A DNA stretch of 64,000 bases from Maccoyibacter intestinihominis (GCF_040096355.1 NZ_JBBMEX010000003.1:124001-188000), one strand, 5' to 3'; shown: positions 15,925 through 25,371, counted from the first letter of the stretch. A program made the numbers and translations. The notes: generated by a model from the letters alone, not told the origin.

Positions 15925-16595
15925 TATACCACCCTCTCCTGTAAATTTCCTAGTCTATTCAATATTTGATACATCTGGCTATTGCCAAACATATAACTTT
16001 GCAAAACAAGCGGTCTCTCTGCCCGTCTGTTTTCTCGGTACAGCTTCATATAGGCATCCTTAGCCTGATAAAAGCTGTCCTCCAATTCTTCCATCTCCTC
16101 TGTTGGCATTTCAGGAATATTCCCCTGAATGACCTGCCCCTGGGCTGTTATTCTGGCACAGGATTTCTGCCATGCCACTTCCTGCTCAAATTGTATATCC
16201 AGCCACTCTATCTCATCTTCTTTTGTCAGCGGCGTCCCATCTACCTTATAATACTGTTCATTTTCATAGCGCTGTTCAATTTCAGAATACAGCCTTGCAT
16301 AACTCAGCCCACAAGCATTCACAACATCCGAATAGCCATACTGCCCTTTTTCTTCCCTGATTTCCTTTAATATTCCAGCTCTCATATCGCTGAGTGATGC
16401 CGCCGACTGCACCACTGTATGCTTAATTTTATCCATTAAGATTTCCCTGTTTTTCGATAATTGGGAAACTTCTAAGGAATCCCTATGAAATACTTTCTGG
16501 TATTCACTTTGACTTCCCTGAGATTTCAAACATTCTCTATTAGGTTTAAAGCCATCCTGCAAATGTACAGGATAATTGGAAATACTAATTGACAT
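15924..16595 (-). CDS. Uncharacterised Lachnospiraceae protein (223 residues)
   Basis: No recognised domain. The protein starts MSISISNYPVHLQDG and is highly charged and mostly helical. The central segment (residues 85-150) includes GYSDVVNACGLSYARLYSEI and the last 60 residues form likely helices rich in Glu and Arg. Its stop overlaps the start of the next gene by one base. An AGGAG-type site (rc of TTTCTCCTCG) precedes the ATG. The role is unknown; context suggests a shared function with the neighbouring DUF3879/DUF6033-like genes. Confidence 0.6.
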   Translation of the reverse strand: MSISISNYPVHLQDGFKPNRECLKSQGSQSEYQKVFHRDSLEVSQLSKNREILMDKIKHTVVQSAASLSDMRAGILKEIREEKGQYGYSDVVNACGLSYARLYSEIEQRYENEQYYKVDGTPLTKEDEIEWLDIQFEQEVAWQKSCARITAQGQVIQGNIPEMPTEEMEELEDSFYQAKDAYMKLYRENRRAERPLVLQSYMFGNSQMYQILNRLGNLQERVV

Positions 16596-16922
16596 ACATT
16601 TTTCTCCTCGTATGATTGACCATTTACTAATCCTGCCATTTTAGACAGTCCACTCATTACAGTTGTTCTTGCAGACAAAATCAAACATCATGAATACATA
16701 CGAAGTCTGAAACCACTCATTGCTTAGGTCTTACCAACTTTATAAAGCCTATGGCTTATTAAAGTACGCCTAAAACTGGTAGTTATCCACTTCTTATCTT
16801 AGAATTCGTGCTCTGCACGAATTCTTCCCCGTTTAGTTCGAGATTGCGAACGAGCATCGCGAGTTTCGCAATTACCTAATTTGAAATAATTAGTGAAATA
16901 TATGCCACATAAAACCAATTTA
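16596..16922. other. Intergenic region with two consecutive hairpins
   Basis: A perfect 10-bp stem occupies 16801-16825 (AGAATTCGTG/CACGAATTCT, 5-base loop). A second inverted repeat around 16844-16872 pairs TTGCGAA-type arms. Neither has a T-run on the minus strand. No gene is seen. Confidence 0.6.
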
Positions 16923-17615
16923 CTATATCCTTGTATCCACTGACACCTGTGCCAGTGAACTGCCTGATTTCTTTAAATTAGCTTCCACGGATTCTCTTGT
17001 GATACCGTCTAATGTCCCAGATGAGACTGGCTTCCCTATTTCCCAACCTGGATCAGCAGCTTTTGCTGCGGATATAAATGCCTGCCGATATGCACGCTCA
17101 TACTGCTGCATAGTATATCCCGCTGCTAATTGGTCATTTTTCTGTACCTTGCGATACATATTTGTATATACATCTGATCGTTTTGTCGTATCTCCATTCA
17201 GGACGCCATTTTCTTGCAAAAATTCCTTTTTCGTTTGCTCAAACATTTCATCTTTGCTGCTTTCCGGAATGGAAATAATACGTTTTTGACTACTTGCATT
17301 TTCATCTGTTAGCAAAAGACCTGCTAATCCCGTTGTTGGATCAATGTAATCTCCATCTTTGTCGTAACTTTTCATCAAATTTTTAATGCTCTGGATATTT
17401 GTGTACATTAACCCATTTGCATTTGACATCATCTGCTTTATTGCAGCCTTATATTGGGCACTGTTCGTATCAATACCCGCCGCTTTTAACTGCGACTGTA
17501 TAGAGCTGCTGTTTAACTGCGACAGCTGAAAGCTACCTATTGCACTTGTACTTTTTGTGCCTTTTGTTCCAAACATTTGCTGAAACAAAAATCCATAATC
17601 TGTGATTTTTGACAT
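16923..17615 (-). CDS. DUF3879-like protein
   Basis: A 230-residue protein that resembles the DUF3879 family of Lachnospiraceae. It starts MSKITDYGFLFQQMFG, continues with FQLSQLNSSSIQSQLKAAG and has KSYDKDGDYIDPTTGL near residue 90, an EF-hand-like Asp-rich loop. No signal peptide or membrane segment is seen. The ATG at 17615 has an AAGGAGGG site; the longer frame from 17675 lacks one. Function is unknown. It lies next to the truncated IS1182-type transposase and is convergent in theme with the DUF6033-like gene at 18714. Confidence 0.65.
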   Translation of the reverse strand: MSKITDYGFLFQQMFGTKGTKSTSAIGSFQLSQLNSSSIQSQLKAAGIDTNSAQYKAAIKQMMSNANGLMYTNIQSIKNLMKSYDKDGDYIDPTTGLAGLLLTDENASSQKRIISIPESSKDEMFEQTKKEFLQENGVLNGDTTKRSDVYTNMYRKVQKNDQLAAGYTMQQYERAYRQAFISAAKAADPGWEIGKPVSSGTLDGITRESVEANLKKSGSSLAQVSVDTRI

Positions 17616-17789
17616 AAACTCGCCCTCCTTAATAGAATAATTTGATAGGCGTTTGTGAAACGCCACAAGCCTCATAAATACGGCATTTTTTAACTACAAA
17701 AAACAAATAACCCCTCACCGGATATGGTATAATAGAGTTGACCAGAAACTATAAACCATACATCCAAGAAAGGAGTTATTCTGACATCT

Positions 17790-18712
17790 ATGATACCATA
17801 TAAACAGCTTTCTTTGGCAGATATTTTTTCAGATTGCCAAAATAAATTTGAAAATGACAAACCTGTATTTCTATCTCTATTAGAAAACCACATCGATATT
17901 GATGAGATTATTCCGATTTCTTTTCGAAATCATTTCTATGCATCAACGGGCAGAGCCCGTAAATACCCTTTAAACGCTTTGCTATGGGCTTTGATTATTC
18001 AGCATATTTTTTCTATTCCCACAGACCAGCTTCTTTTAACTTTTCTTGCTTATTCAAAACCGCTGCGTGAATTCTGTGGCTTCACCAAAGTTCCGGATGC
18101 TTCTAAAATCACCCGCTTCAAACAGGACTTTATTGATGACCTTCAGCTTGTTTTTGATAACCTTGTTGATTTAACCGAACCAGTCTGTCATGCTATTGAT
18201 TCTGCCAAAGCGGATATGACTATCTTTGATTCTTCTGGTATTGAGGCTTTCGTTGCTGAAAATAATCCGAAATACGCAAATCGTATTATCAAGCAGCTCA
18301 AAGCTTATGCCAAAGCTAACAACTTTGATAAGAATTATGATCCTTACAAAGCAGCTTATGGTTCTATGCCAACACACGCTTCCGCAAATCCTGAAATTAA
18401 GCAGTTATACATTAATGGTCATTTTTGCTATGTCTTCAAGTTTGGCATTGTCACCAATGGTCTTGGCATCATCCGGCATATATCTTTTTATAACAAAAAC
18501 TTTATGATCTCACATCCTGAAATCGTGGTAGAAAAGAAATCTGATTCTCCTGATGAAGATAAGTGCGTTCATGATGCTAAATTACTCATTCCTACACTAA
18601 AAGACTTCTTTGTGAAGCATCCGCTTATTAATCCCAAAACATTTCTTGGTGATGCAGCGTTTGACTCATTCCAATGGATTACTTGGTTTGATAATGATAC
18701 ACCATTCATTAC
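17790..18712 (+). pseudogene. IS1182-family transposase, 3'-truncated
   Basis: About 307 codons of an IS1182-type DDE transposase. The N-terminal DUF772-type region is present (FRNHFYASTGRARKYPLNAL, HIFSIPTDQLLLTFL), followed by IFDSSGIEAFV (first catalytic Asp) and FLGDAAFDS (second Asp). Homology stops abruptly after FDNDTPFITLY. Beyond about 18712 the open frame continues to 19049 only because it reads the DUF6033-like gene backwards, so the C-terminal ~110 residues of that frame are not transposase and the catalytic Glu region is missing. It is the only long plus-strand frame in this stretch, and it is inactive by itself. Confidence 0.8.
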
Positions 18713-18713
18713 A

Positions 18714-19385
18714 CTATACCTCACTGCCTGTCGCGGTTTCCGTCATAACATTTGCGTCATAAGCATTGGAAGCCATCGCCATCTGCCTCTTACTGCTCCA
18801 TGCCTTTGTCAGCCTGCTCCTCTCCAATTCCTGCTTTGCAATCTTTTCTTCCAACGCCTCCTGCTGAAATTCCTTCATCTGCGCCCGCTTTTCCAAATAT
18901 TCTTCCAGCAGTTCCTTCTGCCTTGCCTTTTTCTGCCGTCCGGCATCAGTTCCCTTTGCGGAGGAACTCCCGGAATAACCGTCATTCTCCTTCATGCCCT
19001 GCGTATAGCCGTAACATTTCTCATATGTATCATCTATATGCATATATGATATTTGTGGAATATAGTTTCCAAAATTAACTGCCTTATTCTTCGCTAAAGC
19101 GTCTAATATTTTCTTCTCATATTCCGGATCAGTCTGCATTCTTTTATAAGCGGCATCCGTAATATCTATAATATCATTTCTATTCCGCTGCGAAGGGTGG
19201 GTATACAAGCCACTCATCTTTTCATTAAAATACTCCTTGTATTCCTCCAAGGTCATATCTTCCGAGGAAACCTGACTTTTGTCTGTGACCTTTTCCGCAA
19301 ATCCCGCTTGTTTTTCCTCCTTCCTCAAACCCATGTAACTCTTTGCTGTTTCATAATAACTGCCATAAACTGAACCTACATCCAT
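18714..19385 (-). CDS. DUF6033-like protein
   Basis: A 223-residue protein that resembles the DUF6033 family. Residues 60-130 hold the recognisable part: KRMQTDPEYEKKILDAL and ISYMHIDDTYEKCYGYTQG. A long charged helix, probably coiled coil, fills residues 150-195. Its last codons and stop (18714-18716) lie at the breakpoint with the truncated IS1182 transposase, so the native C-terminus may have been trimmed or replaced. Function is unknown. It follows the AgrC-like kinase gene in the direction of transcription by 30 bases. Confidence 0.65.
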   Translation of the reverse strand: MDVGSVYGSYYETAKSYMGLRKEEKQAGFAEKVTDKSQVSSEDMTLEEYKEYFNEKMSGLYTHPSQRNRNDIIDITDAAYKRMQTDPEYEKKILDALAKNKAVNFGNYIPQISYMHIDDTYEKCYGYTQGMKENDGYSGSSSAKGTDAGRQKKARQKELLEEYLEKRAQMKEFQQEALEEKIAKQELERSRLTKAWSSKRQMAMASNAYDANVMTETATGSEV

Positions 19386-19416
19386 TACTACATTCTCCTT
19401 CCTTTTTCATATTTTT

Positions 19417-20820
19417 TTATTTTATTTTCTTCTGCTGCAGCATTACTGTGACTTTAAACACATCGTTTTTTATTTTGATATCCATATCTCCAAGATAATG
19501 GTCTGCCACATTCTTTACATTTTTTAACCCTATTCCATGCTCCATCAAAATATCCGGCAGATCGCTCTGTTTCGTTGTCATCGGGACGATACCTCCATCT
19601 TCCCATATCACTTTCCCATCAAAGCTGTTTTCCACTTCAATCAGTAGGAAATGATTCTTTTTCTTTAAAGTCAGATTGATATATCGCTGTTCCTGCTCCA
19701 GTTTCTCGCAGGCTTCTATGGCATTGTCTAAAAGGTTATTCAGAATGATACCTATATCAAATGCAGAAATTGTGTCTGTTTCCCCCAAGTTAAATTTTAC
19801 TTGAAACGAAATACCTGCATTTTCCGCTTTCTGGTATTTATCATTGATAATCACATCTGTGACCGCATTTCCTGTATTGAATTTATAGTCCATAGTCTGT
19901 ATGGTTTCATCCAGTTTTTCGATATAATTCTCTACTGCATCATATTTCTCACTTGCCACCAGCCCTTTTATATTCGTCATATGGTTTTTCATCTCATGCC
20001 TTACTCTGCGAATGCTCCCGTAGAAGTTCTCTGCTTCTTCCAGTCTCTGCTTCATGGCTTTGACCTGTTGTTCTTCCACAAAATGTTTCTGCCGTTCTTT
20101 TTGAAGCTTCCTGTAATTCTGGTAGATGTATATTGCCGAAATTTCCCCCACATAGATAAGAACCGCAATTATCGGTAATTTCCACAACATTTCCTGCTTG
20201 TCATCATACAACAGAAAAACTCCACCCTCGATTTGCACTACGGAAAGGTCTACGCTTATTCCTACAATCATACTCCCTACAATATTCAGTACTGAAAGGA
20301 ATATCGTTTCCTGCCATCTCAGCATAAACGGTTTCTTTACGATTTTTATCACGACACCTGTCATAATCAGGAATACCAACGTGTACGATAAAAGCAGGAT
20401 GCCCATACCTATCGCCATACCCAGATAAACCCGAAATATATATTCCTCACTCAGAACATCCAACCCTCTAAATATGCTCTCCACTGTACATTGATAAATA
20501 CTGTCTGCAATCAAATAACTTAACGCATGAAAATTGTAAAACAGCAGCAGTATGAATACCGCATTTTCCAAATGTTTTTGGTATTTGCAAAAACAATATC
20601 CCAACACAATGACAGCGGACATTGTATATCGTATTACCCCCGGCTTTTCCAGCCATAGCCCCATGCAGATATTCATCACTGCCAATATTCCTGCAACAAT
20701 CCATATCCCTTTCTCCCACCGAAAAAATACATTCCACAATACCAGAAAAAGAACGATTTGCAGAATAATAGGATAGATTTCAAAAAGCTTGCGAATGATT
20801 TCATATGTAACCTGACTCAA
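19417..20820 (-). CDS. AgrC-like sensor histidine kinase (GHKL)
   Basis: A 467-residue membrane histidine kinase of the HPK10/AgrC type. The first ~220 residues contain about six or seven hydrophobic segments. A short coiled linker follows, then the phospho-acceptor region RRVRHEMKNHMTNIKG (His near residue 270) and the GHKL ATP-binding domain with NNLLDNAIEAC (N box) and EHGIGLKNVKNV (G box). It likely senses an extracellular peptide and phosphorylates the response regulator encoded immediately upstream at 20821-21603. No AgrB/AgrD-like genes are in the window, so the ligand source is unknown. Confidence 0.88.
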   Translation of the reverse strand: MSQVTYEIIRKLFEIYPIILQIVLFLVLWNVFFRWEKGIWIVAGILAVMNICMGLWLEKPGVIRYTMSAVIVLGYCFCKYQKHLENAVFILLLFYNFHALSYLIADSIYQCTVESIFRGLDVLSEEYIFRVYLGMAIGMGILLLSYTLVFLIMTGVVIKIVKKPFMLRWQETIFLSVLNIVGSMIVGISVDLSVVQIEGGVFLLYDDKQEMLWKLPIIAVLIYVGEISAIYIYQNYRKLQKERQKHFVEEQQVKAMKQRLEEAENFYGSIRRVRHEMKNHMTNIKGLVASEKYDAVENYIEKLDETIQTMDYKFNTGNAVTDVIINDKYQKAENAGISFQVKFNLGETDTISAFDIGIILNNLLDNAIEACEKLEQEQRYINLTLKKKNHFLLIEVENSFDGKVIWEDGGIVPMTTKQSDLPDILMEHGIGLKNVKNVADHYLGDMDIKIKNDVFKVTVMLQQKKIK

Positions 20821-21603
20821 TTATCTTTCCTCCGAAATGTATTCCAAATAACGCTTTACAAAGTCCTGATATTTATACTTGGATATCAGCAGACTGTCCC
20901 CGTTTCTCATTTTCACCTCTGTCCGGTCATATCGTTCCACATATTTTATGTTGACCAGATACCCTTTGTGTATACGGAAAAAATCCGGCTTAAGCTCGCT
21001 TTCCAGTGAGCTGATCTTGTCATAATATTCAATTTTTTCATGCCGCAAATACAAGGTCACTTTTCGATTACTGCTTTCAATATAGTAAATATCATCTGCT
21101 GAAACACTTCTTGTTCTATTTCCATTCCGAACTAATACTTCTTTTGGTTTTTCCTTTTTCTTTGCCATCAAATATTGATACTCCCGTATGGTCTGTGCAA
21201 AAACCTGCTCAAAATTGCTTTCCTGAATCGGTTTTACAATATACTGAAAAGCATTAACGGAAAAAGCCTCCTGCATATATTCCGGATATCCCGTTACAAA
21301 TATCAGAAGCGGCAGGCTTCCCCACACTGCTTCTTTCTTGCTTTCCATCTGGCTCCTGAGCTGCTTTGCCACAGTCATTCCATCCTCATCTCCCATAGAG
21401 ATATCCAGAAAAAGTATGTCTATTTCTTCTGCATTTGTCTCATCCTGAAACTCCAATAATTCCTTGCCCGATGAAAACTCTGTTATCTTACAAAAAGGTT
21501 CCTGCTTCTGTATCAGCTTGCGTATGTAAATGCGTATATTTTCCTCATCATCGCAAATTGCTATGTTCAACTGTTCCACCTCATTTTCATGGTTCATTAT
21601 CAA
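20821..21603 (-). CDS. AgrA-like LytTR response regulator
   Basis: A 260-residue response regulator. The receiver domain spans about residues 10-135, with the acidic pair ICDDEE, the phospho-acceptor Asp in ILFLDISMGDEDGM and a conserved Lys in QYIVKPIQ. A LytTR DNA-binding domain spans about 155-255, with the typical YYIESSNRKVTLY and FFRIHKGYLVNIKYVERYD. It is adjacent to the AgrC-like kinase gene with no gap. Two 21-bp-spaced direct repeats lie 65-102 bases upstream of the start, the arrangement LytTR proteins bind, suggesting autoregulation. Confidence 0.9.
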   Translation of the reverse strand: MIMNHENEVEQLNIAICDDEENIRIYIRKLIQKQEPFCKITEFSSGKELLEFQDETNAEEIDILFLDISMGDEDGMTVAKQLRSQMESKKEAVWGSLPLLIFVTGYPEYMQEAFSVNAFQYIVKPIQESNFEQVFAQTIREYQYLMAKKKEKPKEVLVRNGNRTRSVSADDIYYIESSNRKVTLYLRHEKIEYYDKISSLESELKPDFFRIHKGYLVNIKYVERYDRTEVKMRNGDSLLISKYKYQDFVKRYLEYISEER

Positions 21604-21667
21604 ATATGGATAACATCATCTATTGTTCATTTATATTATCGGCAGATTTCTTTCTTTAAATTCGGAA

Positions 21668-21705
21668 ATGTTGTGACTGGACTTCTGAATGTTGCGACTG
21701 GACTC
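21668..21705 (-). promoter_or_regulatory. Two direct repeats with 21-bp period (candidate LytTR binding site)
   Basis: ATGTTGTGACTGGACT at 21668 recurs as ATGTTGCGACTGGACT at 21689, an exact 21-bp period, i.e. two helical turns. LytTR regulators bind such paired direct repeats upstream of their own operon. The core only partly fits the general LytTR consensus, so the link is inferred from spacing and position. Confidence 0.45.
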
Positions 21706-21896
21706 TAATCTTCCCGACAATTATCATCTGAATTGATTTTCTCCATCCGTAACCTTGCCTGTTCCCTTTGTTCGTCACTTAACCTTCTCGGCTTACGATA
21801 ACCACATAACAGGAAAAGCAGATAGATTGCTACCTGCTCTTTCCATAAACCTTTATAAACTTGCTTCCTGACTCTTGGTCTTTGGTTTCTCTGGTG
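21705..21896 (-). pseudogene. 3' fragment of an unidentified gene cut by the IS3 element
   Basis: About 63 codons read KQVYKGLWKEQVAIYLLFLL and end KPRRLSDEQREQARLRMEK plus a few residues before the stop. There is no start; the frame ends 12 bases before the left end of the IS3 element, which probably removed the 5' part. I do not recognise the parent family. Confidence 0.4.
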
Positions 21897-21984
21897 CTAG
21901 AATATAAATAGTACAAGCCAAAATGAGAAATTCCAAATACACATAAGCATGATACAATAGAGACATGCTGAAGGAGGATCTCAT

Positions 21985-22269
21985 ATGGCAAAGCAACATG
22001 ACAAACAATTTAAACTTGATGCAGTCCGGTACTATCAGGATCACAAAGAACTCGGTGTACGTGGATGTGCAGAAAATCTTGGCATTGGATACAGCACATT
22101 AACAAAATGGCTGAAAGACTTCCGGGAATCAGGCGATATTCCTGTCCGCGGTTCTGGTAATTACGCATCTGATGAGCAGAAAGAAATCGCCCGCCTCAGG
22201 CGTGAATTACGTGATGCCCAAGATGCACTTGATGTATTAAAAAAAGCAATCAACATTCTGGGAAAATGA
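21985..22269 (+). CDS. IS3-family transposase OrfA
   Basis: A 94-residue helix-turn-helix protein (HTH_Tnp_1) starting MAKQHDKQFKLDAVRYY with GCAENLGIGYSTLTKW as the HTH. The C-terminal leucine-zipper-like part (RRELRDAQDALDVLKKAI) is used for oligomerisation in this family. AGGAGG precedes the ATG. A run of seven A near 22240 close to the end is a likely -1 frameshift site that would fuse OrfA to OrfB into the active transposase. Confidence 0.9.
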   Translation: MAKQHDKQFKLDAVRYYQDHKELGVRGCAENLGIGYSTLTKWLKDFRESGDIPVRGSGNYASDEQKEIARLRRELRDAQDALDVLKKAINILGK

Positions 22270-23180
22270 CGGATGCCATTTACCTTGAAGTGTCTGAGAA
22301 GACGGAAGCTGCCAAAAAGGCCAGACGCCGGGTTTCCGTCTCCGGAATGTTGAAATTTTTAGGTGTCTCTCGCTCAGGATATCTTGCATGGCTCCACCAC
22401 GTACCTTCTGATACAGAAAAACGTCGTGAAGCTGTAAAAGCAAAAATACAGGATATTTATGATGATTCCAAGCAGAACTACGGTGCTCCGAAAATCACTG
22501 CAGAACTGCGAAAAACCGGTGAAGTCATTTCGGAAAGAACTGTTGGTACATATATGCGCCAAATGGGAATCCGTGCTCAGTGGAGCAAACCATGGACAAT
22601 CACTACAAAAGATTCTGATTTCAGCACAGAATTACAAAATATCCTTGATGAACAGTTTAATCCTGATCGCCCGAATGCTGTCTGGTGTTCGGATATCACC
22701 TACGTTTGGACAATAGACGGATTTGTCTATCTGACCAGTATTATGGATTTATTTTCCAGAAAAATCATTGCCTGGACACTTTCAGAAACACTGGGAGTAT
22801 CCTGCGTGATTGATACTATAAACAAAGCCAAAGCCCGCCGAAATATTGATCAACCATTAATCATCCACTCAGATCGTGGGAGCCAGTATGTTGCAAAGGA
22901 ATATAAAAAAGCAACCGAAAACATGCAGCGCAGTTATTCGAAGAAAGCATTCCCATGGGATAATGCATGCATTGAATCCTTTCATTCTATTATCAAGCGT
23001 GAATGGCTCAATCGCTTTAAAATCCGCGACTACAAGCAAGCCTACCGGTTGATTTTCGAATATCTGGAAGCTTTTTACAACACGAAACGAATTCACAGCC
23101 ATTGCGACTTTATGTCACCAGATGAATTCGAACGAGTATATGAAAGATCACACACTAAGGCGGAGCTTCTGGCAAGTTAA
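22266..23180 (+). CDS. IS3-family transposase OrfB (DDE integrase)
   Basis: A 304-residue rve-type integrase. The N-terminal HTH_21 region includes SVSGMLKFLGVSRSGYL. The catalytic triad is visible: Asp in VWCSDITYVW, Asp in IIHSDRGSQY, and Glu in NACIESFHSIIKREW. Its ATG overlaps the OrfA stop (ATGA). In IS3 elements the catalytic protein is usually the OrfAB frameshift product. The gene is intact, so the element may be active. Confidence 0.92.
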   Translation: MTDAIYLEVSEKTEAAKKARRRVSVSGMLKFLGVSRSGYLAWLHHVPSDTEKRREAVKAKIQDIYDDSKQNYGAPKITAELRKTGEVISERTVGTYMRQMGIRAQWSKPWTITTKDSDFSTELQNILDEQFNPDRPNAVWCSDITYVWTIDGFVYLTSIMDLFSRKIIAWTLSETLGVSCVIDTINKAKARRNIDQPLIIHSDRGSQYVAKEYKKATENMQRSYSKKAFPWDNACIESFHSIIKREWLNRFKIRDYKQAYRLIFEYLEAFYNTKRIHSHCDFMSPDEFERVYERSHTKAELLAS

Positions 23181-23224
23181 AATGGGGAGAAATTTCTCAT
23201 TTTAACTTGTACTAAATCTTGCGA

Positions 23225-24568
23225 TTAGGATTTCTCGAATCCGTAAACCCATTTTCCACGTAAGAACAGATACAGAAAAATCACGGAGCTGATACCCCAA
23301 GTCAATGGGTATGCCCAGAAAATCACTCGTATATCCGGGAGAATACGAACTGCCACAGTAATGTAGATTACGCGAAACAGACACCAGTCACAGAGCATAA
23401 CAATCATCGGAACGGATGCGTTACCTGATCCACGAAGTACTGCTGCGATGCAATGAGAAAACGCCAGCAGACAATAAAATAACGCAATTGTTCTGGACTG
23501 CATGACTCCATAATGTACAACATCAGGATCTCTGTTAAACGCTGTGATCAGTACCGGTGCTGCCACATATATGATAATACCGATCAACTCTGCAATAGTA
23601 ATCGAGCAGAGAACTCCAAATCTTGCTCCCTTTTTCGCCCGGTCATACTGTTTTGCACCCAGATTCTGACTGACAAAGGTTGTCAGAGCCATTGTAAAAC
23701 AGGTCACCGGCAAAAAGGCGAATCCCTCTATCTTGGAGTAGGAACCACATCCTGCCATCGCCATTTTTCCAAATGCATTTATATTTGACTGTACAAAGAC
23801 GTTCGCGATCGCGATCACTGAATTCTGAAAACCGGATGGTACACCATTCTGGATGATCTGCTTCAGCATAGAACTGTCAAAACGAATCTCTCGCAATTCC
23901 AGACGGTATTCTTCTTCCACACGCAGCAGATGAACCATACAGAGCAGTGCACTGACAAACTGTGAAATTGCGGTTGCAAGTGCTGCTGATCCGACTCCCA
24001 TGCCAAGACCTGCGATAAAGAAAATATCCAGAACGACATTGACACAGGAAGAAATAATCAGATATATCAGTGGATGGCGTCCATCACCGACCGACTGCAG
24101 AACTCCAACAAAGATATTGTACATGACAACACCCATAGACCCTGCAAAATATGTACGGAAATACACAATAGATTCCGGGAGCACGTCCGCAGGAGTTCCC
24201 ATCAATACCAGGATCTTTGGTGCCAGAAACATTCCCAAAACTGTCAGCACAGCACTGGTCACAAGTCCAAATGCAACCGTTGTATGGATTGCCTTTTGCA
24301 GGCAGTCTCTTTTTTTGGCTCCGTAATATCGTGCAATAACAACACCTGCACCCATGGCAATGCCGTTAATAAAACCTACCATCAGAAAAATCAGATTTCC
24401 AGATGAACTGACTGCCGCCAGTGCATTACTTCCTAGAAAATTTCCTACGATCAGGGAATCAGCAGTATTATACAATTGCTGGAACAGATTTCCCAGAAAC
24501 AATGGAATTGCAAAAAAAATGATCTTTTGGGAGATACTTCCCTCTGTCATTCTCAGACTCTTTTTCAT
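23225..24568 (-). CDS. MATE-family multidrug/drug efflux protein
   Basis: A 447-residue integral membrane protein with about twelve hydrophobic segments, the normal length of the MATE family. It starts MKKSLRMTEGSISQKIIFFA and shows the family patterns FQQLYNTADSLIVGNFLG in the first repeat and FVSQNLGAKQYDRAKKG in the second. MATE proteins export cationic drugs or metabolites in exchange for Na+ or H+. The IS3 right end lies 10 bases beyond its stop codon, so the terminator may have been displaced. Substrate is unknown. Confidence 0.92.
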   Translation of the reverse strand: MKKSLRMTEGSISQKIIFFAIPLFLGNLFQQLYNTADSLIVGNFLGSNALAAVSSSGNLIFLMVGFINGIAMGAGVVIARYYGAKKRDCLQKAIHTTVAFGLVTSAVLTVLGMFLAPKILVLMGTPADVLPESIVYFRTYFAGSMGVVMYNIFVGVLQSVGDGRHPLIYLIISSCVNVVLDIFFIAGLGMGVGSAALATAISQFVSALLCMVHLLRVEEEYRLELREIRFDSSMLKQIIQNGVPSGFQNSVIAIANVFVQSNINAFGKMAMAGCGSYSKIEGFAFLPVTCFTMALTTFVSQNLGAKQYDRAKKGARFGVLCSITIAELIGIIIYVAAPVLITAFNRDPDVVHYGVMQSRTIALFYCLLAFSHCIAAVLRGSGNASVPMIVMLCDWCLFRVIYITVAVRILPDIRVIFWAYPLTWGISSVIFLYLFLRGKWVYGFEKS

Positions 24569-25065
24569 AGCTAAAATTACTCTTCCCTTTCCTGTGTTCT
24601 TTGAATCAATAGAGATGAAGGACTGCTCTTCGTGATAGTTGCCTCTCTACCTTATTATTTGTACCATACCATGCATATGTTGCTGATGTCAATGTAAAGA
24701 CTGCTTGTAGAGCTGGAATTTCCATGCACATCTGTGGTATATGTAGAATTTCGGAAATAGAAACATTTTTGATTGCTTTTTCAGTCTTAAAACCATTCCA
24801 GAAAGCATATTGAATTACTTTTTTGCATATGCTATAATGCCAGTAGGCAATGAATGATAAAAGTTGATCCAAGTGGAACAACAACAAAAAGACCAGGAGG
24901 GCAGTCCTGGCAATGTCATTAAGTTAAGAATTTTGACATAATTATAAAACACATCATATTTGCAATTGTTTGATAAATATGATGTGTTTTTTTCTTTTGT
25001 CTATTTTGCAGTACAACAAAAAGACAGATTGTTTATCTGTCAAAAAAACTTATAATTATCTATGA
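24569..25065. other. Intergenic region with two hairpins, probably IS4-related end
   Basis: No supported gene. CCAGGA/TCCTGG arms form a hairpin at 24893-24910. A strong bidirectional terminator-like hairpin lies at 24947-24993 (see separate entry). The stretch from about 24890 to 25065 probably belongs to the IS4-family remnant whose transposase tail follows. Confidence 0.5.
24947..24993. terminator. Bidirectional terminator-like hairpin
   Basis: AAACACATCATATTT pairs with AAATATGATGTGTTT around a 13-base loop. A T-run follows on the plus strand and an A-run precedes it. It could end transcription from the IS4 remnant side on the minus strand or any plus-strand transcript. Confidence 0.65.
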
Positions 25066-25371
25066 TTAAGCCACTCTATATAGAAAGCTTACAGGTGCCT
25101 GGGGTTTGACTTTGCGAGGGTCTTTTCGACCAGGTCTTACTGGTAATACATGCTTTTCTATTAGGTTAATCACATCAAGTGGACTAAAATTGCGTTTATT
25201 ACGGAGATATTCTCTACAAATATAAATGGCGATTGTAAAGTTCACCTGTTTTGTTTTATCATTGTTTTTCATTTGTTTTATTACATGTGTTGTTATTAAT
25301 TCACAATAGTTATACAATGCAGATATGGGCAGAATCCGGAAAATCGGCTCTGCCCATTTGTAACTATTCAC
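25066..25371 (-). pseudogene. IS4-family transposase, C-terminal remnant
   Basis: About 100 codons resemble the C-terminal end of IS4-type transposases: YNYCELITTHVIKQ, then VNFTIAIYICREYLR, and the closing LPVRPGRKDPRK plus VSFLYRVA. The catalytic core and N-terminus are missing, so this is a dead remnant. The start codon of the open frame is likely accidental. Confidence 0.7.

Larger units (their letters stand above)
21909..23214 (+). mobile_element. IS3-family insertion sequence
   Basis: A complete-looking element of about 1306 bp with two transposase frames. The left end reads TAGTACAAGCCAAAATGAG (21909) and the right end, in reverse complement, TAGTACAAGTTAAAATGAG (ending at 23214), giving terminal inverted repeats of about 25 bp with few mismatches. 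No clear target-site duplication is visible. The left flank is a gene remnant and the right flank is the 3' end of the MATE gene. Confidence 0.88.

Noticed and set aside
17790..19049. A 419-residue transposase
   Set aside because: Only about the first 307 codons match IS1182-type transposases; the rest is the reverse complement of the DUF6033-like gene.
24606..24887. Minus-strand frame of 93 codons upstream of the MATE gene
   Set aside because: No ribosome site and no recognisable pattern, and it overlaps the MATE promoter region.
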